From positions 1 to 64,000 of the forward strand of contig ONMJ01000007.1 in assembly GCA_900318955.1 (NCBI GenBank): 64,000 bases of DNA. Direction: 5' to 3'. The stretch is from an uncultured Bacteroidales bacterium (GTDB taxonomy: Bacteria; Bacteroidota; Bacteroidia; Bacteroidales; UBA932). Positions within the stretch are counted from its first letter, which is position 1, and every line of letters begins with the position of its first letter. A model generated the notes under the pieces. It was not told the origin of the DNA. It saw only the letters and a program-made list of their open reading frames with translations, and searched no databases. This document shows positions 7,501 through 14,004 of this stretch, in pieces. The position numbers and the translations under genes are program-made.

Positions 7501-9253
7501 AGTAGTTATAAGCATACTGATAGAAATCTTCCATGCTGTGAGCATCCTTATAATAGGAGTCATTGAGAGCAACATGAGGAAGATACTCAGGCTTGAGATC
7601 AGTATAATAGAATGCAGCGAAGTCAATATTGGTCGGGAGAACGGTAAATTCAACATAACCTCTACCGTCATCAGCCTTAGGAAGCTCAACGTTGAGGATC
7701 TTGAATGCAGGAGCTGCAGCTGCCTCGTCAGCGCGGGTCTGGACGGGCTTTACATGGAAGTTGAATACAGAAGGATCAGCCTTGAAAGCCTCTACGAGAT
7801 CAGCGGCTGCATCAGCAGGGTTGACCTTATAGGTAATCTTGGTAGGACGGCCTTCGAACATGAAGTGGAGATCATATCCGGCTTCCTTAGCCTCGTCAGC
7901 ATGAGCGACAGCCTGCTTGAGGCCCCACTCCTGTTCCTCTTCGAGTTCAACGATAGAAGCATCGTAAAGTGCAGCGAGATTGACGGTGATCTTGTTGTCA
8001 TCGAAATCAGGAACATAGACGACACTCTGAACGCGAGCAAGGAGCTTGTTGACGTCAGCCTTGACAGCGTCGATCTTCGCGTTGAGCTTCTTCTCGAGCT
8101 CATCTACAAGATTCTTAGCATAATCTGAAGCCTTCTGGATAGCCTCAGCCTTGGCCTGGTCGATAAGACCGCCTTCCTTGGTGATTTCAGTGATAGAAGC
8201 GACAGCGGCGTCGATTGCCTTCTGGAGATTCTCATCAGCTTTCTTGAGATCCTCGATAGCCTGGTCAACCTCTGCGAGCTTTTCGTTGTTGGCATCGATA
8301 GCAGCCTTGAGAGTCTGAGCAAGTGTAAGGTTGTCAGCCCCTGCGATTTCATAAGCCTCTACGAGAACGTCCTTAACAGCTGAAAGGTTGTCCTTAAGAG
8401 CCTTGACCTCTGCGTCATTAGCCTGTACATAGGTGTTGAAGGTAGTCTTGAGAAGATAGTTGTCCTCGAGATTCTTGTTGATCTTCTCGACTTCTTTGTC
8501 AAGCTTGTCTTCGAGATTTCCTAGACCTTCTGCGAGATCAGTAGCTGCTTCCTGCAACAAACGAAGAGTCTCTGCAGTTGCTGTCTTGTAAGCGTCGAAA
8601 TCGCTCTTGTCGAGCTTTACATTCTTGAGATTCTCTATCTGCTCGTTGATACCAGGGATAGTCTTTTCAATGAGATTCGAAAGAGCAGCCTCTGCAGCCG
8701 TAAGACGACCATCAAGGCCAGCGATCTGACCAGCAAGAGCGGCGCGAACCTCCTCGAGAGCGGCAGCAGCCCTTCCCTCAGCAGCAGCGATGTCAGCAGC
8801 AACCTGAGTCTTGTCAGCCTTTTTAGACTCGAGATTCTGGATTGCAGCGTTGAATTCCTGAGTCAGGCCCTGAATCTGAGTCTTGAAAGCTTCGTCTGCC
8901 TGCTTGAGTTTCTGAATCTCAGAATTTGCGTTGTTAACCGCATTCTTGAGACTGGTGATTTCTCCAGCATTAGCCTTGATAGCCTCATCAAGTTGCCTAT
9001 CAACAGCTTTGAGATCGGCAATCTGACCCTTGAGCCCCTCAATGTTGGAATTGATGGAAGCGTCAGCGCCTTTCAGATCATTGACTGCACCCTGAAGGAC
9101 AACAATCTGCGATTCTGCAGTAGCCACCCTGCCGGCGATAAGAGCGTCGATACGCTCGTTCACCTCATGGATGTCTCCTTCAGTAGCACAACCGACAGCC
9201 AGCAAAGCTCCACCTAGGAACAATGCGGCGATTTTAGAAAAACTGAATTTCAT
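4571..9253 (-). CDS. Giant coiled-coil surface lipoprotein of unknown function
   Basis: A 1560-residue lipoprotein: KFSFSKIAALFLGGALLAVGC is a clear signal peptide with lipobox. Residues about 25-405 are predicted coiled coil (repeated LK.AD..L and leucine heptads, Ala/Glu/Lys-rich). After it comes RVQSVVYVPDF, a motif I associate with the stalk-to-head junction of Bacteroidetes surface lipoproteins (DUF4988-like); about 1100 mostly beta-rich, very acidic, Tyr/Asp-rich residues follow. I recognise no catalytic domain. Codon choice is very uniform, suggesting high expression, and a strong terminator follows. The start is ATG 9253; the frame extends to a TTG at 9265, but the signal peptide fits the ATG. 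A stalked adhesin or an abundant envelope structural protein is an inference. Confidence 0.8.
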   Translation of the reverse strand: MKFSFSKIAALFLGGALLAVGCATEGDIHEVNERIDALIAGRVATAESQIVVLQGAVNDLKGADASINSNIEGLKGQIADLKAVDRQLDEAIKANAGEITSLKNAVNNANSEIQKLKQADEAFKTQIQGLTQEFNAAIQNLESKKADKTQVAADIAAAEGRAAAALEEVRAALAGQIAGLDGRLTAAEAALSNLIEKTIPGINEQIENLKNVKLDKSDFDAYKTATAETLRLLQEAATDLAEGLGNLEDKLDKEVEKINKNLEDNYLLKTTFNTYVQANDAEVKALKDNLSAVKDVLVEAYEIAGADNLTLAQTLKAAIDANNEKLAEVDQAIEDLKKADENLQKAIDAAVASITEITKEGGLIDQAKAEAIQKASDYAKNLVDELEKKLNAKIDAVKADVNKLLARVQSVVYVPDFDDNKITVNLAALYDASIVELEEEQEWGLKQAVAHADEAKEAGYDLHFMFEGRPTKITYKVNPADAAADLVEAFKADPSVFNFHVKPVQTRADEAAAAPAFKILNVELPKADDGRGYVEFTVLPTNIDFAAFYYTDLKPEYLPHVALNDSYYKDAHSMEDFYQYAYNYFYEQNLEYLWLIELFYGLSEEEALEVVEEWTLEDLEDYGIEDDGTTIDTLEGSGLYWVLYTEEGVKGYLNDIWDFEAYLEKYHARAAYAAALEVKSDDKATDISSSYNILYPGSDILEMEFLEDPYTKNEETGEWELSYNEEGYGMYEQQYIEYNAPADTVKTILDKSEQVVRINGEVLNYQAAREKYGVAIPLVEKVEVPEDPEDAHYYSYDEPDYLTVDEKVYTDVTMNQDLSLAVRKTGIGEYYGQRYEYTTPFGTFLGVGYVDIVATQAALNVETTITWNWDDDAQVDHNLAFEEDGDNFYRRAAAEVKIVEDADYETFVRKIAGDTKPAIAAMDPVQLQTESVKVKMDGKAVENPEIQINEVNIDKDGKITAAISNFEFGHVYVVTGVFDVLVGPNDDTVSANVTVTFTINTVDRNRDEVVIALNPYEVVLNGKDFVDGAYNIVDVFGKKTFDAAADAPAQGYVWEAKNFVEKNILTAAELKKVNAGEKVGYIYPAYDRATKEHNVAPLDPGVINVVNNEGEVADAELVEVLATLTAQELKDVLGKEQKFELLNWLGDKVTVTWKIVLSADNFKYDYVYNRYFTKNAPREKAKLVGSDETFVEDVDFAEKVWWTQVTAWYNEEKTNLTSYDVYDVRLAYDAFDIYERPATGDARFDKIVNTDPEGSDLEELNLRTKFNYWDARKFGATAGVTPFYAAKAPYDNVPLPDEDLGEKDNLTFATHADLWKIYENSPYYKSSLYYRTREHFLSVRGELYILSDGVEFEMPTSFLSDEEIAAYNAAYCAPGKGFTRDEDTYNNFRVVRWTPFHKDAQGDVVIKLDNHEVYEANLFEGLHLIDYRDAWTSYDVIVNGGFVVGDGENGYAEGVTADQAYDIVPEFTYDTSNIGKDLQKLLTVIDNNKVNPDGTTGEAAEPGAFIAPTVRFDYTSQVDLIQEIVVPVYVVIPNKWQEPIEFSFNIRIQPKAVWMAEDGE

Positions 9254-9516
9254 AAAGTTGTACAATAAAATTTAAATAGTTAATTCTTTCAAACTAAGTT
9301 CGTCTCATCATAAAGATACCCCATTAAAGTGTCTGAGAGGCCGATTTGGTCCGTCTTGACACTATGGCGCATCATATACGATACCGCAAAAATAACAATA
9401 AATATTAATAAAAACCAAATTTTTCTGAATTTTTATATCCGCGCACAACCTCTTGCGGTATTTGTTACAAATATAATATTTTTTAGGTAACTTTGGACGT
9501 CTTGAACAATAAAAAT
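9254..9516. other. Divergent intergenic regulatory region
   Basis: An AT-rich segment separates the large lipoprotein gene (leftward) from the peptidase operon (rightward). ATACCGCA (9381-9388) and TGCGGTAT (9454-9461) form an 8-bp inverted repeat that could be an operator, and its right arm touches the -33 element of the rightward promoter. For the leftward gene only imperfect -7 candidates are seen: TTAGTTTG at 9290-9297 and TATCTTTA at 9311-9318, both read on the minus strand. Confidence 0.45.
9461..9495 (+). promoter_or_regulatory. Promoter TTTG-N23-TAACTTTG
   Basis: TTTG at 9461-9464 and a perfect TAnnTTTG (TAACTTTG, 9488-9495) precede the peptidase gene. The spacer is 23 bases, slightly long. 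A transcript beginning near 9500 rules out the TTG start at 9493 and supports ATG 9517. Confidence 0.6.
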
Positions 9517-10479
9517 ATGAAGAAGAATCTTCTTGTCATTCTGTTGCTGCTGACCCTGCCTTTCAAGGGGTTCTGCGACGATACTGTGCGCTACGCCATA
9601 GTCAATCTTTCCGTCTGCAATCTTAGGAGTACCCCGAATTTCAGCGCGGAAATGGTAACCCAGGCCCTTCTCGGGACTCCGGTCCACGTAATCGGAGAGG
9701 ATGGATGGTACAATATAATGACTCCGGAAGGTTATACCGGGTGGGTCCACCCCGCCGGAATCCGTCTTTTGTCTAAAGAAGAATATAGCCGGTGGAACTC
9801 TTCAGAGAAGTTTGTAGTAACTTCTCTTACAGGGATAGTCCGCTCCGGGAAAAGCGCTGATTCTCCTGTCGTTTCAGACCTTGTCGGCGGGGACCGGCTC
9901 CTCTATCTCGGGAAGAAAGGTCATTATATTAAGGTAAGATTCCCCGACGGTAGAGAAGGATACGTGTGCAAGAAAAGCGGGATGAGAGAATCTTCATGGA
10001 GAAAATCTCTTGACAGCAGCGCAGAAGCCATAATCGCGACCGCCCGCTCCATGAACGGATTCCCCTACCTGTGGGCAGGAATGTCCCCGAAAGGAATGGA
10101 CTGCAGCGGCTTCGTAAGGACCGTTTTGTTCCTCCATGATATCATCATTCCGCGCGACGCTTCCCAGCAGGCACCGAAGGGTGAAAGGATTGAAATCGCG
10201 GACGACTTTTCCAACCTTGCCCCCGGGGATCTCATATTCTTCGGAAAGAGGGGCGTCGACGGAGCAAAAGACAGGGTTTCCCATGTTGCCATCTATATTG
10301 GAGGAAAAAGATTCATCCATTCTCTCGGACGCGTCAGGGAGGCAAGCTTTGACCCTGATGACCCGGATTATGACGAGAGTGACCACAAGAGGCTTCTCTA
10401 TGCAAGCAGGATCCTACCTTATATTAATAAACAGGAGGGACTCGAGACTACACAGACAAACGGATTTTACAACGAATAG
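9517..10479 (+). CDS. Exported SH3/NlpC-P60 cysteine peptidase (YkfC-like)
   Basis: A 320-residue peptidase expected to cut the gamma-D-Glu-diamino acid bond of peptidoglycan peptides. A signal peptide (MKKNLLVILLLLTLPFKGFC) is followed by two bacterial SH3-like regions (about 25-160) and a C-terminal NlpC/P60 domain. There the catalytic C196 (MDCSGF), H256 (RVSHVAIY) and the conserved HSLGRVR segment are visible. This domain order matches YkfC-type dipeptidyl peptidases. Three bases downstream lies an L-Ala-D/L-Glu epimerase, the next enzyme in muropeptide recycling, which strengthens the call. Confidence 0.88.
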   Translation: MKKNLLVILLLLTLPFKGFCDDTVRYAIVNLSVCNLRSTPNFSAEMVTQALLGTPVHVIGEDGWYNIMTPEGYTGWVHPAGIRLLSKEEYSRWNSSEKFVVTSLTGIVRSGKSADSPVVSDLVGGDRLLYLGKKGHYIKVRFPDGREGYVCKKSGMRESSWRKSLDSSAEAIIATARSMNGFPYLWAGMSPKGMDCSGFVRTVLFLHDIIIPRDASQQAPKGERIEIADDFSNLAPGDLIFFGKRGVDGAKDRVSHVAIYIGGKRFIHSLGRVREASFDPDDPDYDESDHKRLLYASRILPYINKQEGLETTQTNGFYNE

Positions 10480-10482
10480 AAT

Positions 10483-11628
10483 ATGCAAAACAGAAGGGAT
10501 TTTCTTAAGACCGCTTCAGTTGCGGCAGTTGGTACAGGACTTCTTGTCAGTTGCGGTCCCCGCGCCGGTAAGCCGGAGAAATTCAACGTCAACCGGTTAG
10601 GCAGCGGTACGATAAAAATGAGCTATGAGCCTTATGAGCTCAAGCTCAGGCACACTTTCACTGTAGCTTCATACAGCAGGACGACTACTCCTGACGTCCA
10701 GCTGAAGCTCGAGTATGAGGGATTGACAGGATACGGTGAGGCTTCGATGCCGCCCTATCTCGGCCAAAGCGTCGAGAGCGTGACCAAGTTCCTTTCCAAA
10801 GTGGATCTCACCCAGTTCCATGATCCCACCAAGATGGAAGATATCCTTACCTATGTAGACAGTTTATCAGAGGGCGACGCGGCAGCCAAGGCCGCAATAG
10901 ATATCGCTCTTCATGACCTTGTAGGGAAGATTCTCGGAGCTCCATGGTACCGAATCTGGGGATATGATCCGGCAAAGGCCCCCGACACCACCTTCACAAT
11001 TGGGATTGACACAGCTGACGTCGTACGCGAAAAGACCAAAGAGTGCGCAGGAAAGTTCAATATATTAAAGGTAAAAGTAGGTCTCGACAATGACAAGGAG
11101 ATGATCGAGACTATCCGCGAAGTTACCGACGTTCCTATCGCCGTAGACGCGAACCAGGGATGGAAAGACCGCGAAAAGGCGCTCGACATGATATTCTGGC
11201 TCAAGGAGCACGGGATTGTAATGGTTGAGCAGCCTATGCCAAAAGAGCAGCTTGACGATATAGCCTGGGTGACAGAACACAGTCCCCTGCCCGTTTTCGC
11301 TGATGAATCAATTCAGAGGCTGAAAGACATTCAGTCACTCAAAGGCGCCTTCTCCGGCATCAATATCAAGCTGATGAAATGTACCGGAATGAGGGAAGGG
11401 CACCGGATGCTGGATTTCGCCCGTGGACTTGGAATGAAGGTAATGGTCGGTTGCATGACCGAGACCTCTTGCGCAGTTTCCGCCGCCGCCCAGTTCTCCC
11501 CTGCCGTTGACTTTGCCGACCTTGACGGGAACCTCCTGATTGCCAATGACCGTTTTGACGGAGTCAAGGTAGTCGGCGGCCGCCTCACCCTCCCCGACAG
11601 ACCGGGAATCGGTGTCGAGTTGCTGTAA
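10483..11628 (+). CDS. L-Ala-D/L-Glu (dipeptide) epimerase, Tat-exported
   Basis: A 381-residue enolase-superfamily enzyme that epimerises L-Ala-D-Glu released from cell-wall peptides. The catalytic set is complete: the K196-V-K198 pair (LKVKVG), metal ligands D222 (VDANQGW), E249 (VEQPMP) and D274 (FADES), and K296 (NIKLMK). The N-terminus NRRDFLK is a twin-arginine signal, followed by a hydrophobic stretch and lipobox LVSC. The mature enzyme is therefore probably folded before export and lipid-anchored. Most characterised homologues (YkfB, YcjG) are cytoplasmic, so the signal is notable. It pairs with the peptidase just upstream. Confidence 0.88.
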   Translation: MQNRRDFLKTASVAAVGTGLLVSCGPRAGKPEKFNVNRLGSGTIKMSYEPYELKLRHTFTVASYSRTTTPDVQLKLEYEGLTGYGEASMPPYLGQSVESVTKFLSKVDLTQFHDPTKMEDILTYVDSLSEGDAAAKAAIDIALHDLVGKILGAPWYRIWGYDPAKAPDTTFTIGIDTADVVREKTKECAGKFNILKVKVGLDNDKEMIETIREVTDVPIAVDANQGWKDREKALDMIFWLKEHGIVMVEQPMPKEQLDDIAWVTEHSPLPVFADESIQRLKDIQSLKGAFSGINIKLMKCTGMREGHRMLDFARGLGMKVMVGCMTETSCAVSAAAQFSPAVDFADLDGNLLIANDRFDGVKVVGGRLTLPDRPGIGVELL

Positions 11629-11647
11629 GGGCTCGCTGCAGGGGCCT

Positions 11648-11845
11648 CATGATTTTGGCGCAGGTCATCATGATTTCGGCGCAGGTTGCCATGATTTTGG
11701 TGCAGGTTGCCACTGGTTTTGGAGCAGGTTGCCACTGGTTACCATGATTTTTGGCGCAGGTGGCAGGAAAAGTGGCGCAGGTCACCATGTTTTTGGCGCA
11801 GGTTGCCATGATTTTGGCGCAGGTTGCCATGATTTTGGCGCAGGT
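11648..11845 (+). repeat. 21-bp phased array, block 1 (9 units)
   Basis: Units resembling CATGATTTTGGCGCAGGTTGC repeat; the core GCAGGT starts at 11660, 11681, 11702, 11724, 11756, 11777, 11798, 11819 and 11840. The step is 21 bp except for one step of 22 and one of 32. Two unit types occur (CATGATTTTGG and AGGAAAAGTGG before CGCAGGT). The last unit forms the left arm of the adjoining hairpin module. Open frames through the array come from the 21-base period and are not genes. Confidence 0.92.
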
Positions 11846-11956
11846 GCCGAAAAAAGGTTACTACCTGCGCCACATCAAAAACGCAAAAAGCTGATTACCA
11901 ATCATTTACCGCAAAACACTGGCGCAGGTCCCTGACAAAAAATCGCACCTGCGCCA
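11833..11956 (+). repeat. Two-hairpin module, copy A
   Basis: 124 bp with hairpin 1 (GGCGCAGGT 11837-11845 with ACCTGCGCC 11863-11871) and hairpin 2 (GGCGCAGGT 11921-11929 with ACCTGCGCC 11947-11955). The linker between them carries a CTGATTACC-ATCATTTACC segment that is conserved in the other copies. Stems are perfect 9-bp pairs; loops are A-rich. Confidence 0.88.
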
Positions 11957-11959
11957 TGG

Positions 11960-12046
11960 CAGCCAGGTCCAAAACAAAAAAAGCGCAAACACCTGCTCCA
12001 TAGAAGAAAGACAAACTACTGATTACTAACCATTTACTACAAGGCG
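11960..12046 (+). repeat. Degenerate copy of the hairpin module
   Basis: This stretch keeps the module's order but not its stems: AGGTCC, an A-rich loop, ACCTGCTCC in place of ACCTGCGCC, then CTGATTACTAACCATTTAC and GGCGCC. It looks like a decayed module lying between copy A and the second array. Confidence 0.6.
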
Positions 12047-12051
12047 CCGAT

Positions 12052-12204
12052 GCTGGTCACCATGTTTTTGGCGCAGGTGGCAGGAAAAGTGACACAGGTC
12101 AACATGTTTTCGGCGCAGGTGGCAGGAAAAGTGTCGCAGGTCACCATGTTTTTGGCGCAGGTCCCCACGAATCTGGTACAGGTCACCATGTTTTTGGCGC
12201 AGGT
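12052..12204 (+). repeat. 21-bp phased array, block 2 (8 units)
   Basis: The core G/ACAGGT (GCTGGT in the first unit) starts at 12052, 12073, 12094, 12115, 12136, 12157, 12178 and 12199, with exact 21-bp steps throughout. Units alternate between CATGTTTTTGGCGCAGGT and AGGAAAAGTGNCNCAGGT types. The block runs directly into module copy B. Confidence 0.93.
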
Positions 12205-12315
12205 GCCGAAAAAAGGTTGCTACCTGCGCCACAGCAAAAACGCAAAAGGCTGATTACCAATCATTTACCGCAAGACACTGGCGCAGGTCCCCAACAAAAA
12301 ATCGCACCTGCGCCA
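12192..12315 (+). repeat. Two-hairpin module, copy B
   Basis: Nearly identical to copy A over 124 bp. Hairpin 1 pairs 12196-12204 with 12222-12230 and hairpin 2 pairs 12280-12288 with 12306-12314, both with the same 9-bp stem GGCGCAGGT/ACCTGCGCC. It ends about 80 bases before the start of the small gene. Confidence 0.9.
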
Positions 12316-12393
12316 AAAAACATAAAAAAATGAATGGGAAATATCCATTTTTGGGTTATTCCCCGTATCTTAGGCGAACTAAATTTAAATTAT

Positions 12394-12750
12394 ATGAAAA
12401 AGATTCTTGAAATAATCCAGGATGGGGACATGAAGGTCCGTTTCAACACCGACATCACCTTCCCAATGTCTAACAATGATGCAATTGAGATGATATCATC
12501 TCTGATGATGTCTTTCTCCTCATCCGTATTCGGAAAGCACGAACAGAATGTGACAACCGCTATTCGAATTGTCGCTCTTTCAGAGATGGCACTTAGCGGA
12601 AGTATTGATCAGGATGTCAATTTGTTCCGAAGACAAGCAAAGGATATGAACAAAGTATTTCTTCAGACAATGGAAATGATGAAAAGGAGAAAAAAAGGAG
12701 AGATTATCTCTGTACCTGGCTTCGTGAATTTGACAAAAACTAACAGTTGA
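12394..12750 (+). CDS. Small protein of unknown function preceding the RAYT
   Basis: 118 residues starting at MKKILEIIQDGD. The frame is open upstream to 12334, but the first ATG there would add an unlikely extension. There is no signal peptide or membrane segment. The sequence looks mostly helical, with a Met-rich middle (MISSLMMSF) and a basic stretch near the end (MMKRRKKGE). The stop lies one base before the transposase start, so the two are translationally coupled. Position suggests an accessory or regulatory partner of the transposase or a repeat-binding protein, but I recognise no domain. Confidence 0.7.
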   Translation: MKKILEIIQDGDMKVRFNTDITFPMSNNDAIEMISSLMMSFSSSVFGKHEQNVTTAIRIVALSEMALSGSIDQDVNLFRRQAKDMNKVFLQTMEMMKRRKKGEIISVPGFVNLTKTNS

Positions 12751-12751
12751 G

Positions 12752-13669
12752 ATGGCTTTCGACAGGATTGCAGTGCGGACTCTCCCTGACGGAAGCACTT
12801 GCAAACTTTATCCCTTTCATATCAGCATGGAAGGATTGGAAAACGCCATCCTATGCCGGGATGATGAGGACTATGATGTGTACGTCAAGAACATTTTCGT
12901 CTGTGCGAGAAGGAAAAACGTTATTGTAGTGATGTATGTCGTTGTTTCCAACCATGGACATATGGCTATTCTCGCAAAGAATCTCGATGATGCAATTTCT
13001 TTCGGCGAAGAAATCAAAAAGATTTATAGCATGTACTTCAGTCATAAATATGGCCGCCAGAAAATACTTCTTAAGACGGATGTCAATATTCAGTTACTTG
13101 GAGACAGCTGGTATGTGCGAAATGCCCTGGCGTACATAGTAAGGAATGCAATGGATAACCTATGCACGGTGGAAGACTATAAATGGAGCGGATACAGAGG
13201 CGTTTTTAGAAATGGTGCCCACCTTGAGAATTGCAGGAGAGTTTCATCGCTGACAAGGAGGGAGAAGGAAGCGCTCTTCCATACCCATGAAGATCTCTCC
13301 TCTGTTACTTGGTTGATTAACGAGCGTGGAGAACTGGAGCCTACAAGTTGCTGTGACACAAGATATTTGGAAGATGCGTTCGACAATGATCATGCATTCT
13401 TCCTAAAAATCATCGGGACACAGAACATGGCCGACATGGATTACAAACTGGTTTCCGGACCAAGATCTCTTCTCCCTGACAGAGAACTGCTGGAAAAAGC
13501 GGAAGATCTTTCGAAATCATGGTTTGCCAAAACGATAGCAGAAATTAACCACGAAAAGAAAATCAAGCTTATCACTTTCTTGTACAGAACTTCGCACACA
13601 ACCGTCGCGCAGCTCTCACGTATCTTCGGACTGGAGCGCGCAACGGTGGAACGAATCGTGAAACGTTAA
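12752..13669 (+). CDS. REP-associated tyrosine transposase (Y1 HUH, RAYT-like)
   Basis: A 305-residue IS200-like single-strand transposase. The family pattern is present: DDEDYDVYVKNIF before the HUH pair H68-G69-H70 (SNHGHMAIL), then the ALAYIVRN helix whose Y128 is the likely nucleophile. RAYTs normally have YIxxNP here and this one has YIVRNA. The C-terminus (about 275-305, TVAQLSRIFGLERATVERIV) looks like a helix-turn-helix, as in RAYTs with an added DNA-binding domain. The length is above simple IS200 TnpA (about 150) and typical of RAYTs. Surrounding repeats with invariant stems are its probable substrates. The frame is intact, so it may be active. Confidence 0.88.
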   Translation: MAFDRIAVRTLPDGSTCKLYPFHISMEGLENAILCRDDEDYDVYVKNIFVCARRKNVIVVMYVVVSNHGHMAILAKNLDDAISFGEEIKKIYSMYFSHKYGRQKILLKTDVNIQLLGDSWYVRNALAYIVRNAMDNLCTVEDYKWSGYRGVFRNGAHLENCRRVSSLTRREKEALFHTHEDLSSVTWLINERGELEPTSCCDTRYLEDAFDNDHAFFLKIIGTQNMADMDYKLVSGPRSLLPDRELLEKAEDLSKSWFAKTIAEINHEKKIKLITFLYRTSHTTVAQLSRIFGLERATVERIVKR

Positions 13670-13671
13670 AG

Positions 13672-13769
13672 GGATGGTGCTGGTGTTCCAAGGGTCTGGT
13701 GCTGGTTACCAAAAGGATGGTGCAGGTCACCAAAAGGATGGCACAGGTAGCAATGATTTGGGCGCAGGT
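13672..13769 (+). repeat. 21-bp phased array, block 3 (5 units)
   Basis: The core GCTGGT/GCAGGT/ACAGGT starts at 13679, 13701, 13722, 13743 and 13764 (steps 22, 21, 21, 21), beginning three bases after the transposase stop. Units read ACCAAAAGGATGGTGCAGGTC, a variant different from blocks 1 and 2. Confidence 0.88.
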
Positions 13770-13880
13770 GCGAAAAAAGGGTGGCAACCTGCGCCGCGGC
13801 AAAAAGCGAAGTGGCTGATTACTAGGTATTTGCCTCAAATAGATGGCGCAGGTCACCGACAAAAAATCGCACCTGCGCCA
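13757..13880 (+). repeat. Two-hairpin module, copy C
   Basis: Third copy, more diverged in linker and loops than A and B. Both 9-bp stems are unchanged: 13761-13769 with 13787-13795, and 13845-13853 with 13871-13879. Stem conservation alongside loop change suggests selection on the hairpins. Confidence 0.9.
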
Positions 13881-13985
13881 CTCAGCAGACCTCCTGCGCC
13901 AAAATCATGGTGACCTGCGCCACCTTCCTATTAACCTGCTCCAAAAACCTTAATATATTGCGCCAAATCATGGCATCTTGCACCA
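13871..13985 (-). repeat. Inverted 21-bp array at the right end
   Basis: Reverse-oriented cores (ACCTGC or variants) start at 13871, 13892, 13913, 13934, about 13955 and 13976, keeping the 21-bp register. The units read GCGCCAAAATCATGGTGACCT, the complement of the block 1 unit. The module therefore lies between converging arrays, and the array stops about 20 bases before the transglutaminase gene's stop codon. Confidence 0.85.
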
Positions 13986-14004
13986 AAAATGCAAAATCTT
14001 TGTA

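Larger units (their letters stand above)
11648..13985. mobile_element. RAYT locus with phased REP-like repeat arrays
   Basis: A 2.3-kb locus built of a two-gene operon (a small unknown protein and a Y1 HUH transposase) enclosed by repeat blocks. The order is 21-bp array, two-hairpin module, degenerate module, 21-bp array, module, two genes, 21-bp array, module, inverted 21-bp array. It resembles the REP/BIME plus RAYT arrangement of proteobacteria. No target-site duplication was identified. Both flanking genes look intact, so the locus sits between genes. Confidence 0.8.

Noticed and set aside
5975..7689. Plus-strand frames (291 and 189 codons) and a minus-strand alternate frame within the giant lipoprotein gene
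   Set aside because: Shadows produced by the uniform codon use of the real gene.
11612..11935. Open reading frame with seven-residue repeats across array block 1 (plus strand), and similar minus-strand frames at 11331-11830
   Set aside because: A 21-base period keeps all frames in register, so open frames arise automatically; the units lack start signals and the frames follow the DNA repeat rather than protein-like change.
11648..12204. CRISPR array
   Set aside because: The units are contiguous with no unique spacers, the repeats are imperfect, and no cas gene is nearby.
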